A DNA stretch of 64,000 nt, from contig NZ_JACIEV010000009.1 in assembly GCF_014197105.1 (NCBI RefSeq), positions 62,001-126,000 on the forward strand. Reading direction: 5' to 3'. The translations under genes were made by a program, and so were the position numbers. The notes under the pieces are model-generated. The model saw only the letters and a list, made by a program, of their open reading frames with translations. It was not told the origin of the DNA and did no database searches. Every line of letters begins with the position of its first letter. The first letter of the stretch is position 1. Below are positions 24,226 through 33,666 of the stretch, piece after piece. This DNA comes from Sphingomonas jinjuensis (GTDB lineage Bacteria > Pseudomonadota > Alphaproteobacteria > Sphingomonadales > Sphingomonadaceae).

Positions 24226-27192
24226 ATGAACAAGATCACGGCCATGAACGGAGCCCCGGCGTCAGGCGAGGCGCTCGACACGCCGCAGCGCGGCAAGCTC
24301 GGCTGGCTGATGCGTGCCGCCAAGCCCGCGCTGGAGGCGGCCTGCGCCGAGATCGACGCCGGCTTCATAGGTGGTGACGATACGAACCTCGAACCCCGCG
24401 TCCTTCGCAAGCTGGACGCCTATCGGGCCTGGATTCTCGAACACGGGCTTCGGCCGCCGGTCACCAACAACAGCGTCGCAGCGAACCACGTCCTCCGGTA
24501 CATCGGCCATCCCAAGGCGACGAGGACCGATGCGATCCGCACGGCCATCCGTGGCCTCGAGGATCTGCTACCCGACGCGGGCGAGGCCTTCCGGGGAAGC
24601 GACGCCGATCCGGTGGACCTCCTCATCGGCATCCACGTCGCCGAGATGAGGGAACGCGAGTACGGCCTTCCACGGAACGGCCCGAGCGGGCGCTACAGCT
24701 GGCGCAGCGCGGCAAAGGACATCGGTTGCAAACCAAAGGACCTGAACGAGAAGCGCAAGGCGTACCTCCGCGCGGTGGACAAGGAAATCGGCGTCCCCGG
24801 CATCTCGGTCGACCTCCCTAAATCGCACTGGGACAAGACCGCGCGGAACCCAGCGGTCCCCGCCCTTCTGGCCGCCGAGTTCAAGCGTCGGCGGGGGGAG
24901 ATGCCGGCCGATCCGCTCCACCCCACGATGCTCGACGCCGTCGAGATCGCGGAGGGTGCGGGTGTGACCGCCCGGGACATCACGGGAGGCCCGCTCGCGG
25001 CCCAGCACCGCGAGGCGATGGAGGAGGCCCGCGACGGGAAACCGCTCGTTCCCAACCCCTTTCTGGCGGCGCGGCGGTTCACCTACCGCGATATGAAGGA
25101 GTGGGGTCGCACGGCGCGGCAGGCAGAGGCCAAGGAGGCCGGCTACGCCGATCCACTGCAGGCGGGGAGCGCGACGGTCATGGCGCTCACGCGGTTCCTG
25201 ACGCTGGCGAGACTGGGCGGCAAGGTCGGCGACACGGTGCCCCTGGACTTTCCGGACCGCGTGCGCCGCGCCATCGCCTCGCGCCCCGACGGGTTCGGCT
25301 CGGGATGGGAAACGCAGATCAAGCGCTGGATTGGCTACTTCGACGCCATGCGCTCGGATCGTCCGCTGCCGACGACATTCGCGACCGCGATCAAGGTCCT
25401 GGCGGCAGAGGCGAACGTCAGCGCGTATCAGATCATCAAGGCCGCGGGTGCACGCGCCAACGCGTGGCTGCACGGCCTGTCGTATCCGACCGTCGAGTCG
25501 GACGTTCACGTCCGAGCGCTTGAGGCGTTGCTGCGCGTGAAGCCCGACACGCTGTCGCGTCTGCTGAAGAGCGAGTGGAGGTCGAGCCGCCTGGCAGTGA
25601 ACCTCGGCGAGCATGGTCTGTCCGGCGTGTCGCGCGCGCTGCCCGCCGACATCACGACCAAATCGCCCGAGGAGCAGCTCGCCATCGCCAAGGCGAAATG
25701 GGAGCGGCACGTCCGCCAGGAGACGGAATACGCAAAGCGGCTCTCGAGTCAGATCCGCGACCGCTACCGCCTTCCGTTCAACGAATGGCCCAAGGCGATG
25801 CAGGACGCCTGGAAGGATCAGACGCCCGAACTGAACGTGGTGCGGCCCTACCGCGAAGCGGACCTGCGGTTGCCCGGCGCCCGCCCCACCAAGGCGGAGC
25901 GCTCGAATGCATCGAAGGACGAGGATCGCTCCTGGCGGCCGCTCACCGAGAGGATGGGGGAACGCATGTGCGGCTACTTCTTCGGGTTCCTGGTCAGGCC
26001 GCGGGTGGAGGAAGCCGATTCCTCGAAAGGGTCTGCCGCCGATCCCAACGGGTTCAGCGTGGAGCTGGGACTCGACATGCCCCTCGACCTGATCCACCCC
26101 GTCATCTTCGTGGTCCTCGATCTCCTGACCGGCTTCGCGCATTGGAAGAAGCGGCGGTCGGGCGGAAGGTTCGCCCCGACCGTCGCGCAGACCCTGCAGC
26201 ACGCCGCCGATTTCCTGAAACCCGGGAGCGGCATCGTCTGGAAGAACGAGTACAAGAAGGAACTCAGGACGATCAAGGAGTGGCTGGACGCGGGCGGAGC
26301 CAAGCTCGACCAAGGCGAGGTCTTCCTGGACATCGACGCCTTCGAGGAGGACTGGCAGGCAGCCGTCACCGCCGCGCACGCCTATCTGCTCGAGGACATC
26401 GAGGAGATGAAGCCCGGCGATCCGAAGCGCAAGAAGCTGCGGCAACCGTTCGTTCCGATCAGGGGATACCTCGACGAGCACGATCCGATGGTCCCCTACA
26501 TGGCGGACGTGCGCCGCATGCTCGAGGCGAGGCCGCTCGGAATGGTCGACCGACACCTGCACGGCCGTAACGCCATACTGACGCTCATCGTCGTCCAGAC
26601 CGGCCTCAGGGCCGCCACGCTGCTCCTGACCGTCTCAGGTGAGGAGCCGACGCTCAGGCGCGAGAAGCTCAAGAACGGCACCGTGCGTTGGCGGATCCTC
26701 ATCCCGGCCAGCCGCTTCAAGAACTTCAGCAGCCCGTTCTTCGCAGATGATCAGCCCTACGACTTCGTCCTGGACGACGAGTGCGACCTCTACGGGCGGC
26801 TGGACGAATACATGGCGCGGGGGCGGCCGTATCTGCTCAAGGGCCGCGCGTCCGACGCGCTGTTCATCGGGGTCGGCGGAAAGGACCTGACCGCCGCCGG
26901 GCTCAGCAACGTCTATCGGACCCTGACCGGCATGCACTTCGTGCGCAATTCCGATGCGGACTCCGGCACGGAGAAGGTGTTGCCGCACGGGTTGCACGCG
27001 GTCAGGCACATCATCGCCACGTCGCTGTTGCGCACCACCGGCGACATCTACGTCGCGGCATGGGCGATCCAGGACACCGCCCGCACCGTGGAGCAGCATT
27101 ACGTCGACTTCCTGCCGAAGAACAAGGTGGCGCTCGCGATCGAGCACCTGCGCAGGTCTCGCGCGGCACCGGCGCTAGCGCACGCCGCGTGA
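24226..27192 (+). CDS. Very large tyrosine recombinase-like protein with internal HTH
   Basis: A 988-residue protein starting at ATG 24226 (AAGGAG upstream). The last 200 residues form a tyrosine-recombinase catalytic domain: Arg795 in VVQTGLRAATLLL, His924-x-x-Arg927 in HGLHAVRH, Trp946 in the His/Trp position and Tyr959 in EQHYVDF. A segment near 393-447 (ANVSAYQIIKAAGARANAWL) looks like an XRE-type helix-turn-helix, and the N-terminal 350 residues are unassigned. Ordinary integrases are 350-450 residues. With the AlpA-like gene upstream it may be an integration/excision unit independent of the serine recombinase at the island end, or a recombinase co-opted for another role. Confidence 0.75.
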   Translation: MNKITAMNGAPASGEALDTPQRGKLGWLMRAAKPALEAACAEIDAGFIGGDDTNLEPRVLRKLDAYRAWILEHGLRPPVTNNSVAANHVLRYIGHPKATRTDAIRTAIRGLEDLLPDAGEAFRGSDADPVDLLIGIHVAEMREREYGLPRNGPSGRYSWRSAAKDIGCKPKDLNEKRKAYLRAVDKEIGVPGISVDLPKSHWDKTARNPAVPALLAAEFKRRRGEMPADPLHPTMLDAVEIAEGAGVTARDITGGPLAAQHREAMEEARDGKPLVPNPFLAARRFTYRDMKEWGRTARQAEAKEAGYADPLQAGSATVMALTRFLTLARLGGKVGDTVPLDFPDRVRRAIASRPDGFGSGWETQIKRWIGYFDAMRSDRPLPTTFATAIKVLAAEANVSAYQIIKAAGARANAWLHGLSYPTVESDVHVRALEALLRVKPDTLSRLLKSEWRSSRLAVNLGEHGLSGVSRALPADITTKSPEEQLAIAKAKWERHVRQETEYAKRLSSQIRDRYRLPFNEWPKAMQDAWKDQTPELNVVRPYREADLRLPGARPTKAERSNASKDEDRSWRPLTERMGERMCGYFFGFLVRPRVEEADSSKGSAADPNGFSVELGLDMPLDLIHPVIFVVLDLLTGFAHWKKRRSGGRFAPTVAQTLQHAADFLKPGSGIVWKNEYKKELRTIKEWLDAGGAKLDQGEVFLDIDAFEEDWQAAVTAAHAYLLEDIEEMKPGDPKRKKLRQPFVPIRGYLDEHDPMVPYMADVRRMLEARPLGMVDRHLHGRNAILTLIVVQTGLRAATLLLTVSGEEPTLRREKLKNGTVRWRILIPASRFKNFSSPFFADDQPYDFVLDDECDLYGRLDEYMARGRPYLLKGRASDALFIGVGGKDLTAAGLSNVYRTLTGMHFVRNSDADSGTEKVLPHGLHAVRHIIATSLLRTTGDIYVAAWAIQDTARTVEQHYVDFLPKNKVALAIEHLRRSRAAPALAHAA

Positions 27193-27382
27193 GCCATGCG
27201 GTAGGTCCCGCGCGGAACGATGCTGAATGCCTGCCGCGGGCTGCCGCGCGGGGCAATCGCCGAGCAGGAACACCCGGTCGATCACGCACCGAACCTGTCC
27301 AGACCTTCGCATGAACGGAGATCACGTCGGCGGGATCCCGGATGCCTCCACATCGGCACGGTAGGCGGCCGATACAACGCGC

Positions 27383-29542
27383 TCAATCAGCCGACCCGCC
27401 TACACCGAGTTCCGCCAGAATGGCTTGATAGCCACCCGCCTCCTCGCGCGTGAGGTTGCCCCGCGCCGGGCTGCCGATCGTGAACCGACCGCCTGACGGC
27501 TTCGGGTATTGGGTCTCCTCCCATCCAAGCCGGTCGAGGAAGCGCCTCAACGGCCAGGGATCCGCCATGGCCGCATCGAAGCGGTCCGACGCTTCGCGCT
27601 CGTTCTCATAGAGCCGCTCAACGCGCGTCACGACCCGCTTGCCGGCTTTGACCGCAGCACCCGCCTCCATGACCGGTCCGCGAAGATAGGACAGGAGGAA
27701 ATCGGAATGCACGACGCGGCAACCGTCGACTCGGAGCGAGAAACCCGCCCCAATGTTGAGGACGACCAGCGGATGCACGCCCATCGACGCCGCCTCGGCC
27801 TCGTCGATGCCCAGGGCTTCCGCGACGACGTCCGGACGCCACCCGAGCTCTTCCGCCCGCATGCGGGCCTGCCTAGCCGCGTCGGGCAGCTTCTGCCGGT
27901 AGAAGCGGTCCCACTGATGCGGGTCGGCCGGTGTCAGAAAGCACTTCACCTCACCTACGAAGACGCGATCGCCGAGTCTGAACAGCAGATCAACCTGGTG
28001 CGGGAAGACCGTCGAGCGCTCTACCTCGCGCTCCGCCACCCGAGCCGTGCGAAAAGCCGGATTGCCCCGGACTACTTCGGCGCAGCGACGGCGCAGATCG
28101 GCCTCGAAGACATCCCCGCGGTGTTCGAGCGCGTCGTCGTCGATCCCGCCGCGCTCGAGCCAAGCCTCCACGCGATACAGCATCGCTCCGATTTCGAAGA
28201 CCGTGATGGGAATGAACAGCACCTCCTCCTGCGGCACCGCCACCAGAGGGAAGGCCCAGAGCCCACGGTCCCCTTTGCGGGGCGACCGCCCCGGACGCGC
28301 GCCCGGATCGACCGGGCCGAACGCGTCTCCGCTCGCGACATGGAACGTCAGGAAGGCGATGATCGCGTCCGCCGTCTCCTCCCGCACGCCCAACACCCTG
28401 GCCAACGTTCCGACCAGTTCGTGGCGGCGAACCGCGGCCGCCCAGCCGCTGGATGTACGGAAACCCGGCATCTTCTTCGGCAACTTCAAGAGCTGGCGTC
28501 CCGCATCGCCGATAACCCACCAGGCATCGGCTAGCAGCGAAGCCGTCAAGCCCGGTGCGAGCGGCATGTCCTGATCGAGAAAGCAGGCAAGATAGCTCCG
28601 CTCCAGCGTCCGACGCGCAATGGCCGCAAAGGGCGGTCTGTTGGACAGGCATTCCCGTCGACCGACTACCAGCCTGGAACCCCTCGGCGTCGCCCGCGCG
28701 GCGATCACCGAGCGTCGTGGCAGACGAGCGCGCCGCTCCATGGGCGTAAGCCTGGGCCATTCATCGCGGACTTCGAGCGCGGCCGTGATGACGTCGGTCT
28801 CCGCACGTGCCTGCCATGCATGCTGAAGCCGGGCGAGAGCAGGATCGCGCGGCTGCCAGGCGTCGACCTCCCCGGTTTCAAGGCGAGCGCCTAGATGAAG
28901 CGCCTTGTCGAACTGGTTCTTGAGGACTGCCCTCAGGGAGTAGTAGCGGAGCGCCGATCCGACGACGCCGATGACCTGGTCGCCGGGAACGTCGCGCGCG
29001 TCGGGCGCTTCGAGGGAGCGGGCGTCGAAGAGCCACGACACGAGCGCCTCGATCCCGGCCTCGCCGAAGTCGCTCTGGCTCAGCTCCTGTCCATCCACGT
29101 TGGCGTACGGGAGATGCGAGAAGTAGTCGAAGCTGACCATATCGTCGGTTTCAAGCGAGCGCTGGCGGTCCCGTACCGCTTGCTGCGCCTTCAGCTGCTC
29201 CAAGTTGGACGCGGCCACGCCCAGCATGACCGCCTGAGTGGACGACATTCCCGGGAATGGTTCGGGGAGCGACGCCTCCAGCGCGCGCATCTCCCGCGCA
29301 GTCCAGAGTGCCGCGGCGAGAAGCGCGTGATCATCGTCGCCTGCGTCTGCGCAGGAGGCGAGCGCATCGGACCAGGAATCCGGCTCGAACCGCCGCGCGG
29401 CGGGCGTGACCAGTCGGCGCGCTGCGCGCCGGAACGGGGTCTCGATTTTGGGATAATCAACCATCACGTGCAGATAGTGCGGCGGTGCCGGAAGGGCATC
29501 CGGCCGACACGCCACCCCGACGGAAATTCCGATCGTGGGCAT
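27383..29542 (-). CDS. PD-(D/E)XK-type nuclease-like protein, 719 aa
   Basis: A 719-residue soluble protein with a helical N-terminal 450 residues. The C-terminal domain contains a candidate restriction-like site: FEADLRRRCAEVV upstream, then HQVDLLFRLGDRVFVGEVKC, giving Asp518 and Glu531-x-Lys533. This spacing fits nuclease-related or Mrr-like folds. The family itself was not recognised. The start is ATG 29542 or the later ATG 29464 (MVDYPKIETP). It is divergent from the small gene at 29666. A role in cutting foreign DNA is possible but inferred from the motif alone. Confidence 0.6.
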   Translation of the reverse strand: MPTIGISVGVACRPDALPAPPHYLHVMVDYPKIETPFRRAARRLVTPAARRFEPDSWSDALASCADAGDDDHALLAAALWTAREMRALEASLPEPFPGMSSTQAVMLGVAASNLEQLKAQQAVRDRQRSLETDDMVSFDYFSHLPYANVDGQELSQSDFGEAGIEALVSWLFDARSLEAPDARDVPGDQVIGVVGSALRYYSLRAVLKNQFDKALHLGARLETGEVDAWQPRDPALARLQHAWQARAETDVITAALEVRDEWPRLTPMERRARLPRRSVIAARATPRGSRLVVGRRECLSNRPPFAAIARRTLERSYLACFLDQDMPLAPGLTASLLADAWWVIGDAGRQLLKLPKKMPGFRTSSGWAAAVRRHELVGTLARVLGVREETADAIIAFLTFHVASGDAFGPVDPGARPGRSPRKGDRGLWAFPLVAVPQEEVLFIPITVFEIGAMLYRVEAWLERGGIDDDALEHRGDVFEADLRRRCAEVVRGNPAFRTARVAEREVERSTVFPHQVDLLFRLGDRVFVGEVKCFLTPADPHQWDRFYRQKLPDAARQARMRAEELGWRPDVVAEALGIDEAEAASMGVHPLVVLNIGAGFSLRVDGCRVVHSDFLLSYLRGPVMEAGAAVKAGKRVVTRVERLYENEREASDRFDAAMADPWPLRRFLDRLGWEETQYPKPSGGRFTIGSPARGNLTREEAGGYQAILAELGVGGSAD

Positions 29543-29665
29543 TTGGAACCCGCCTGCAAAGCACCCATATTCTGAATGCGACCCACCGGTGGACGGTTAG
29601 GCCGCCAAGGATGGGACGACCGCGACCCGCCAAAGCCCCTTCAGTCGCGGCCACTAGGAGTTTGC

Positions 29666-29965
29666 ATGCCAGTCGACCCCGTATCATTCGAGGGACTCTT
29701 CAATATGGTCCACGCCCACATCGGTCAGGCAAGCTACGCAGCCGGACGGACCGCAATGAAGGACAACAACTTCGACGCTCCAGGTGAGCTCGCCCGCGGC
29801 CCGCTTCGGGCGCTCCAGTTCGCCGTCGCCTACCTGGTGAACGAGGGCGAACTCGATCATTCGTTCAACGAGAGGGCGGACGCGGTGACCTCGACGCAGG
29901 ACGCCCACGCGCTGCTCTCCGAGATCAACCGCGAAGCACGAGGTCATGTTCTCGGGACACGCTGA
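29666..29965 (+). CDS. Small unknown protein
   Basis: A 99-residue protein starting at ATG 29666 with AGGAG eight bases upstream. It is acidic and mostly helical (MVHAHIGQASYAAGRTAMKD, LRALQFAVAYLVNEGELD) and I cannot place it in a family. It precedes the SIR2-domain gene by 122 bases in the same direction and could be its partner. Confidence 0.5.
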   Translation: MPVDPVSFEGLFNMVHAHIGQASYAAGRTAMKDNNFDAPGELARGPLRALQFAVAYLVNEGELDHSFNERADAVTSTQDAHALLSEINREARGHVLGTR

Positions 29966-30087
29966 TCCCGCTGATCACCGATTTCGCACCATCGGCGGAC
30001 TGCATCATCCGCTCCAAATCGCGCGACGCCGCGCGGCGCAAGCCAGATCGAAGAGGCGAAGACAGGCCATAAACACGGAGCTTTCTT

Positions 30088-31833
30088 TTGCTTGAGCCCG
30101 AAACCCGCCTAGCGTTCTCCATGGTCGAGAACCCGGGCGTCTACGCCCTGCTGCTCGGGTCCGGCATCTCGCGTGCAGCGGAGATCCCGACAGGGTGGGA
30201 CATCACGGTCGATCTCGTCCGGCGCATAGCGGCGGCCGAAGGTGTCACGGAAGAGCAGGATTGGGCGGCGTGGCATAAGGTACGCTTCGGCAACTCCCCC
30301 GGCTATTCCTCCCTGCTCGACGCGCTGTCGGTGACGCCTGCGGAACGCCGGGCCGTGTTGCACCAGTACATCGAGCCGACCGCCGATGACCTGGAGGCCG
30401 GTCGCCGCGTCCCGACCAAGGCTCACCACGCGATCGCGCGGCTGGTGCGCGACGGCTTCGTCCGGGTGATCGTGACCACCAACTTCGACCGACTGCTCGA
30501 GACGGCTCTGAAGTCGGTCGGCGTGGAGCCGGTGGTGATCAAGTCCACCGACGATCTGGCCGGCGCGAGCCCGCTTCCGCACTGCCGCTGCTTCATCCTG
30601 AAGCTGCACGGTGACTACCTGGATAATCGCATCCTCAACACGGATCAGGAGCTCGCCTCCTATCCGCCGGAATACGATGACCTGCTCGACCGCATCCTCG
30701 ATGAGTACGGCCTGCTTGTCGCGGGTTGGTCCGGCGATTGGGATCCCGCACTCCGAGCCGCGATCTCGCGCGCTCCGAACAGGCGGTATCCAACCTGGTG
30801 GGCTGCGCGTGGCGAACCGAGCGTCGCCGCCGGTGAACTGCTGACCGCCCGCGCCGCGACGCTCGTGACCGTGGCGGACGCCGACTCCTTCTTCGACAAG
30901 TTGGCTGACTCGGTCGACGTCCTTGCCAAGTCCCTTAGACCGGCACCCGACACGATCGAGCTGCTGCTCACCTCCACGAAGCGGAATCTCGCCTCTGCCG
31001 AACGCCGCATCGACCTGGCGGACGCCATAGCAGGGCAGAGCGAGAAGATCGTCCGACGCCTCCGCAGCGACGAGTTCCCCGTCGCCGTGCAAGTCACAAA
31101 GGACGTTCTCGTCGAGCGCTGGCGAGCGATCGAGGGCATGTCGGAGCCCCTCGCACGCATGGCCGGACTGGCGGGCCGCTGGGGCGACGGATCTGAGTTC
31201 GCCCATTTGGAGCACGTGGTGCGGGCATTGACCGACAACCGGCCGGGCAACGGAAACACCGCACTGATCGGGCTCGTGTCCTACCCCGCTTACCTCACCT
31301 TCCTCACCTACGCGCTCGGACTGACAAAGGCGGAGCGCTTCGAAGAACTCTTTCGCTGGCTCACCATGCCGATCCCTTGGTCGCAGCGACAGCCGACCGT
31401 TGCCGCGAACTCGCTCTTCATGTCCTTCTGGCACGACACCGAGCCGGACTGGTGGAAGTATTGGCCAGGCCTGGAGAATCGTCGGACGCCCTGGGCCGAC
31501 CATCTGGTCGACGTCGCAGTGCCCTGGTCGCGCGATTACGCCCTCCTCGGCGACGCCGCGCTGGAGAACTACCACACGCTCGAGCTTCTCGGCGGGATCG
31601 CCGCTTTGACCGATCAGGACGAGGAACGCCTCGTCAACCTGCAGGACTTCACCTGGATGCCGTTCGGTCAGACCATGTGGAAATCCGATACGCGCGTCCG
31701 CATCCTCGAACGCCCGGCGCGGCCGGAAGTCCAGAACCAACTCCTCGGCGCCGGCTTCTCCCGGGGGTCCGCCGGGCATTGGGCGGGCGTGGTCCGCAAC
31801 ATGGACTTCCTCTCATGGAAGGTCGGCTGGTGA
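30088..31833 (+). CDS. SIR2-domain protein (probable NADase/defence effector)
   Basis: A 581-residue protein whose first 290 residues are a SIR2-like Rossmann domain: YALLLGSGISRAAEIPTG for NAD binding, VTTNFDRLLE (Asn132, Asp134) and LKLHGDYLD (His174). Lacking the Cys4 zinc finger of deacetylase sirtuins, it belongs with the SIR2 domains that destroy NAD+ during abortive infection (for example in Thoeris, DSR and Argonaute-linked systems). Residues 290-581 are helical and unassigned and probably sense or regulate. The start TTG 30088 has GGAG eight bases upstream; ATG 30121 is the alternative. A small winged-helix-like gene follows after 44 bases. Function is inferred from the domain. Confidence 0.85.
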   Translation: MLEPETRLAFSMVENPGVYALLLGSGISRAAEIPTGWDITVDLVRRIAAAEGVTEEQDWAAWHKVRFGNSPGYSSLLDALSVTPAERRAVLHQYIEPTADDLEAGRRVPTKAHHAIARLVRDGFVRVIVTTNFDRLLETALKSVGVEPVVIKSTDDLAGASPLPHCRCFILKLHGDYLDNRILNTDQELASYPPEYDDLLDRILDEYGLLVAGWSGDWDPALRAAISRAPNRRYPTWWAARGEPSVAAGELLTARAATLVTVADADSFFDKLADSVDVLAKSLRPAPDTIELLLTSTKRNLASAERRIDLADAIAGQSEKIVRRLRSDEFPVAVQVTKDVLVERWRAIEGMSEPLARMAGLAGRWGDGSEFAHLEHVVRALTDNRPGNGNTALIGLVSYPAYLTFLTYALGLTKAERFEELFRWLTMPIPWSQRQPTVAANSLFMSFWHDTEPDWWKYWPGLENRRTPWADHLVDVAVPWSRDYALLGDAALENYHTLELLGGIAALTDQDEERLVNLQDFTWMPFGQTMWKSDTRVRILERPARPEVQNQLLGAGFSRGSAGHWAGVVRNMDFLSWKVGW

Positions 31834-31877
31834 ACAACGTTCCGCACCCGATGGCGATCATCCGCAAGGAGCATTAG

Positions 31878-32150
31878 ATGCTGGCGCTCCTGTCGGTGCT
31901 GGACGGCGGCTTCGGGCCATCCTCGAACGACGAGGTCCTCGCAGTATATCTGAGCGCGGTCGGGCTCGCATGTTCCCGTCGCGATCTGCAGGAGCGGCTC
32001 GAGGAACTCGCGAGAGCCGGCCTTGTCAGTCTGAGCCGGCGGGAGGCGCTCTGCGTCGTCGAGCTATCGCGAGACGGTAGCGACGTCGCCCAAGGGCTGG
32101 TCGAGCACGAAGGCGTCGCTCGCGGCTCAACAGACTGCCCGTATCGCTGA
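31878..32150 (+). CDS. Small winged-helix-like protein
   Basis: A 90-residue protein close behind the SIR2 gene. The order DEVLAVYLSAVGLACSRRDLQERLEELARAGLV then LCVVELSRDGSDVAQG reads as a winged helix, similar to small phage-encoded DNA-binding proteins that switch genes by operator binding. It may be the SIR2 unit's regulator. The ribosome site is weak and coupling to the upstream gene is possible. Confidence 0.6.
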   Translation: MLALLSVLDGGFGPSSNDEVLAVYLSAVGLACSRRDLQERLEELARAGLVSLSRREALCVVELSRDGSDVAQGLVEHEGVARGSTDCPYR

Positions 32151-32280
32151 ACAGAGGGTAGAAGACACCCGCCGCTGCATTAGGCGCACTCGAACCGAAT
32201 TCATAAACTCTTATGGTTCAGAGATTTGATGAGGGGGTGGTGACATCTTAGTCGATGCTCGTAGCCGGCAGGGAGGACTC

Positions 32281-32469
32281 ATGATGGATATCGTTCGACC
32301 AAGCGACGTCGACGTGATCAACCTAGCTACGCTGAACATCTCGAAGCCGCAGCCGGGAATGCGGGCCGCAAGTCACGGAGGTGGTTCCTCTACTTCGGCA
32401 CGATTCCCCCGGCTGTTCGAGGAGGTGAATTTCCTCGACCTTGACGGCCGGGTGACTGGCTCGATGTAG
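32281..32469 (+). CDS. Short ORF with strong ribosome site
   Basis: A 62-codon frame with GGAGG seven bases before ATG 32281 (a second ATG follows immediately). The product has no recognised motif; the middle is glycine- and serine-rich. It could be a small peptide gene or a leader upstream of the AT-rich segment. The support is the ribosome site only. Confidence 0.35.
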   Translation: MMDIVRPSDVDVINLATLNISKPQPGMRAASHGGGSSTSARFPRLFEEVNFLDLDGRVTGSM

Positions 32470-32949
32470 GGGTGCAAACGATTTGCATCTCGGCAACCCA
32501 AGGCAACTCTTCGCAACTTTATCGCACAGATCCCTGACCGCGTATCAATTTTTCGCCTAACGTATTGATTTTACACGAATCTCTTTTCCTTCAAACCTGT
32601 GATTGAAGGTCGACAACCATCGGTCGGGAAAAAGCACTCTAATGACAAATACCATTGTTTTAGAGTGGGTTGTTAAGAACCGCCAAAATGTCTTAGGTGG
32701 AAATCCGTCCCCGAGGCATTTCACACCGACGAAAACCACGTTTTCAGGATGGTGGAAGTCTGATCGAGCCGACGTCGCGCGGCGCGATGCCAAGATAATT
32801 CGTCCGGCACTTCAGCCGGAGCTGCACGTCAGGTTCTGCCCGCGCCGCAGAGAGCGCCGCAAACGGTCGGCGACAATTCGCTGCGCCCAGACGACCCGAT
32901 CGAGCCGGCTCCGAGCATATTCGCCTTGCGGTCCGGAGCTCAGACCATC
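32470..32949. other. AT-rich gene-free segment with a strong dyad
   Basis: This is the least GC-rich stretch of the island. It contains no frame with a ribosome site. An exact 8-base inverted repeat (CACTCTAA at 32635-32642, TTAGAGTG at 32660-32667) encloses a weaker inner pairing (ACAA/TTGT), so the region can fold into a hairpin. A second, smaller dyad lies near 32200 (CATAA/TTATG). A promoter, small RNA or origin-type element is possible, but the sequence does not distinguish these. Confidence 0.45.
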
Positions 32950-33666
32950 ATGAGCAATGACGAACTCGAAATGTGCCTAAGCGCCTTCTGCAGCGCGACC
33001 AGGATCGGGATCGAAGAAGTGCGCGCGTTCTTACTCGAACACGGCGAAGCCGTCAGGCGACTTGGAAGACCAGACACCATCCGATGCGAGCTAGCAACGT
33101 CGCACGAGGATGGCGTCGTATCGGTCGGCTGCGCCTTTCAGAATTGCAGCGCGGACCGGTACAGTGTCGAGATAGCCGCGACCGGCTGCTCGGGCTTAGG
33201 GTCCGTGCAGCCGGAAGTTCGAACTGTCGTCCATGCTTTCAGGCTAGCCGGACTGCTTCTCACCGATCTCGGCACGCCGACCTGGCTGGACTGCGCCCGG
33301 CAAGTAATCATTTCCGTGAGCAACCTGGAAGCCAAGCGCAGGATCCCACTGGCGGCAGATGCCCCTGACCATGTGACGAAGAAGGAGATGCTCGCTTGGG
33401 TGAGGGCGCAGGCGGCCGGCATCAGACGCTTTGCGGATGGGAGCGACATCATATGCCGGCTGGTCGTCGAGGAAGGGTCGAGTGCACCGGTGATCATGCT
33501 TTGGTGCGAGCGCGACGACGGCGACGTTCGCGAGGTGCAGTTCTTCTCCTCGGGTGTCGCCTATCTGGGCAACACAACGTGCGATCTACCAGACCTCGCG
33601 TTCGCAAGCGCGATGGCCTCCTTGCTGCTCAAGGAGATCTATATGCCAGTCCGCCTTACCCCGTGA
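32950..33666 (+). CDS. Two-copy version of an island repeat domain
   Basis: A 238-residue protein starting at ATG 32950 (GGAG eleven bases upstream). It consists of two tandem copies, about residues 10-110 and 130-236, of the domain found singly in the protein encoded at 23338. Each copy has a helix, an R/C-E-L strand pair with Cys, and a closing helix (FRLAGLLLTDLG; FASAMASLLLKEI). No catalytic residue pattern is conserved between the copies. The last codons overlap by 11 bases with the convergent gene at 33656. Confidence 0.55.
   Translation: MSNDELEMCLSAFCSATRIGIEEVRAFLLEHGEAVRRLGRPDTIRCELATSHEDGVVSVGCAFQNCSADRYSVEIAATGCSGLGSVQPEVRTVVHAFRLAGLLLTDLGTPTWLDCARQVIISVSNLEAKRRIPLAADAPDHVTKKEMLAWVRAQAAGIRRFADGSDIICRLVVEEGSSAPVIMLWCERDDGDVREVQFFSSGVAYLGNTTCDLPDLAFASAMASLLLKEIYMPVRLTP

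Noticed and set aside
24568-26562. 664-codon minus frame across the tyrosine recombinase gene
   Set aside because: Shadow frame with the biased composition of antisense translation; no start signal.
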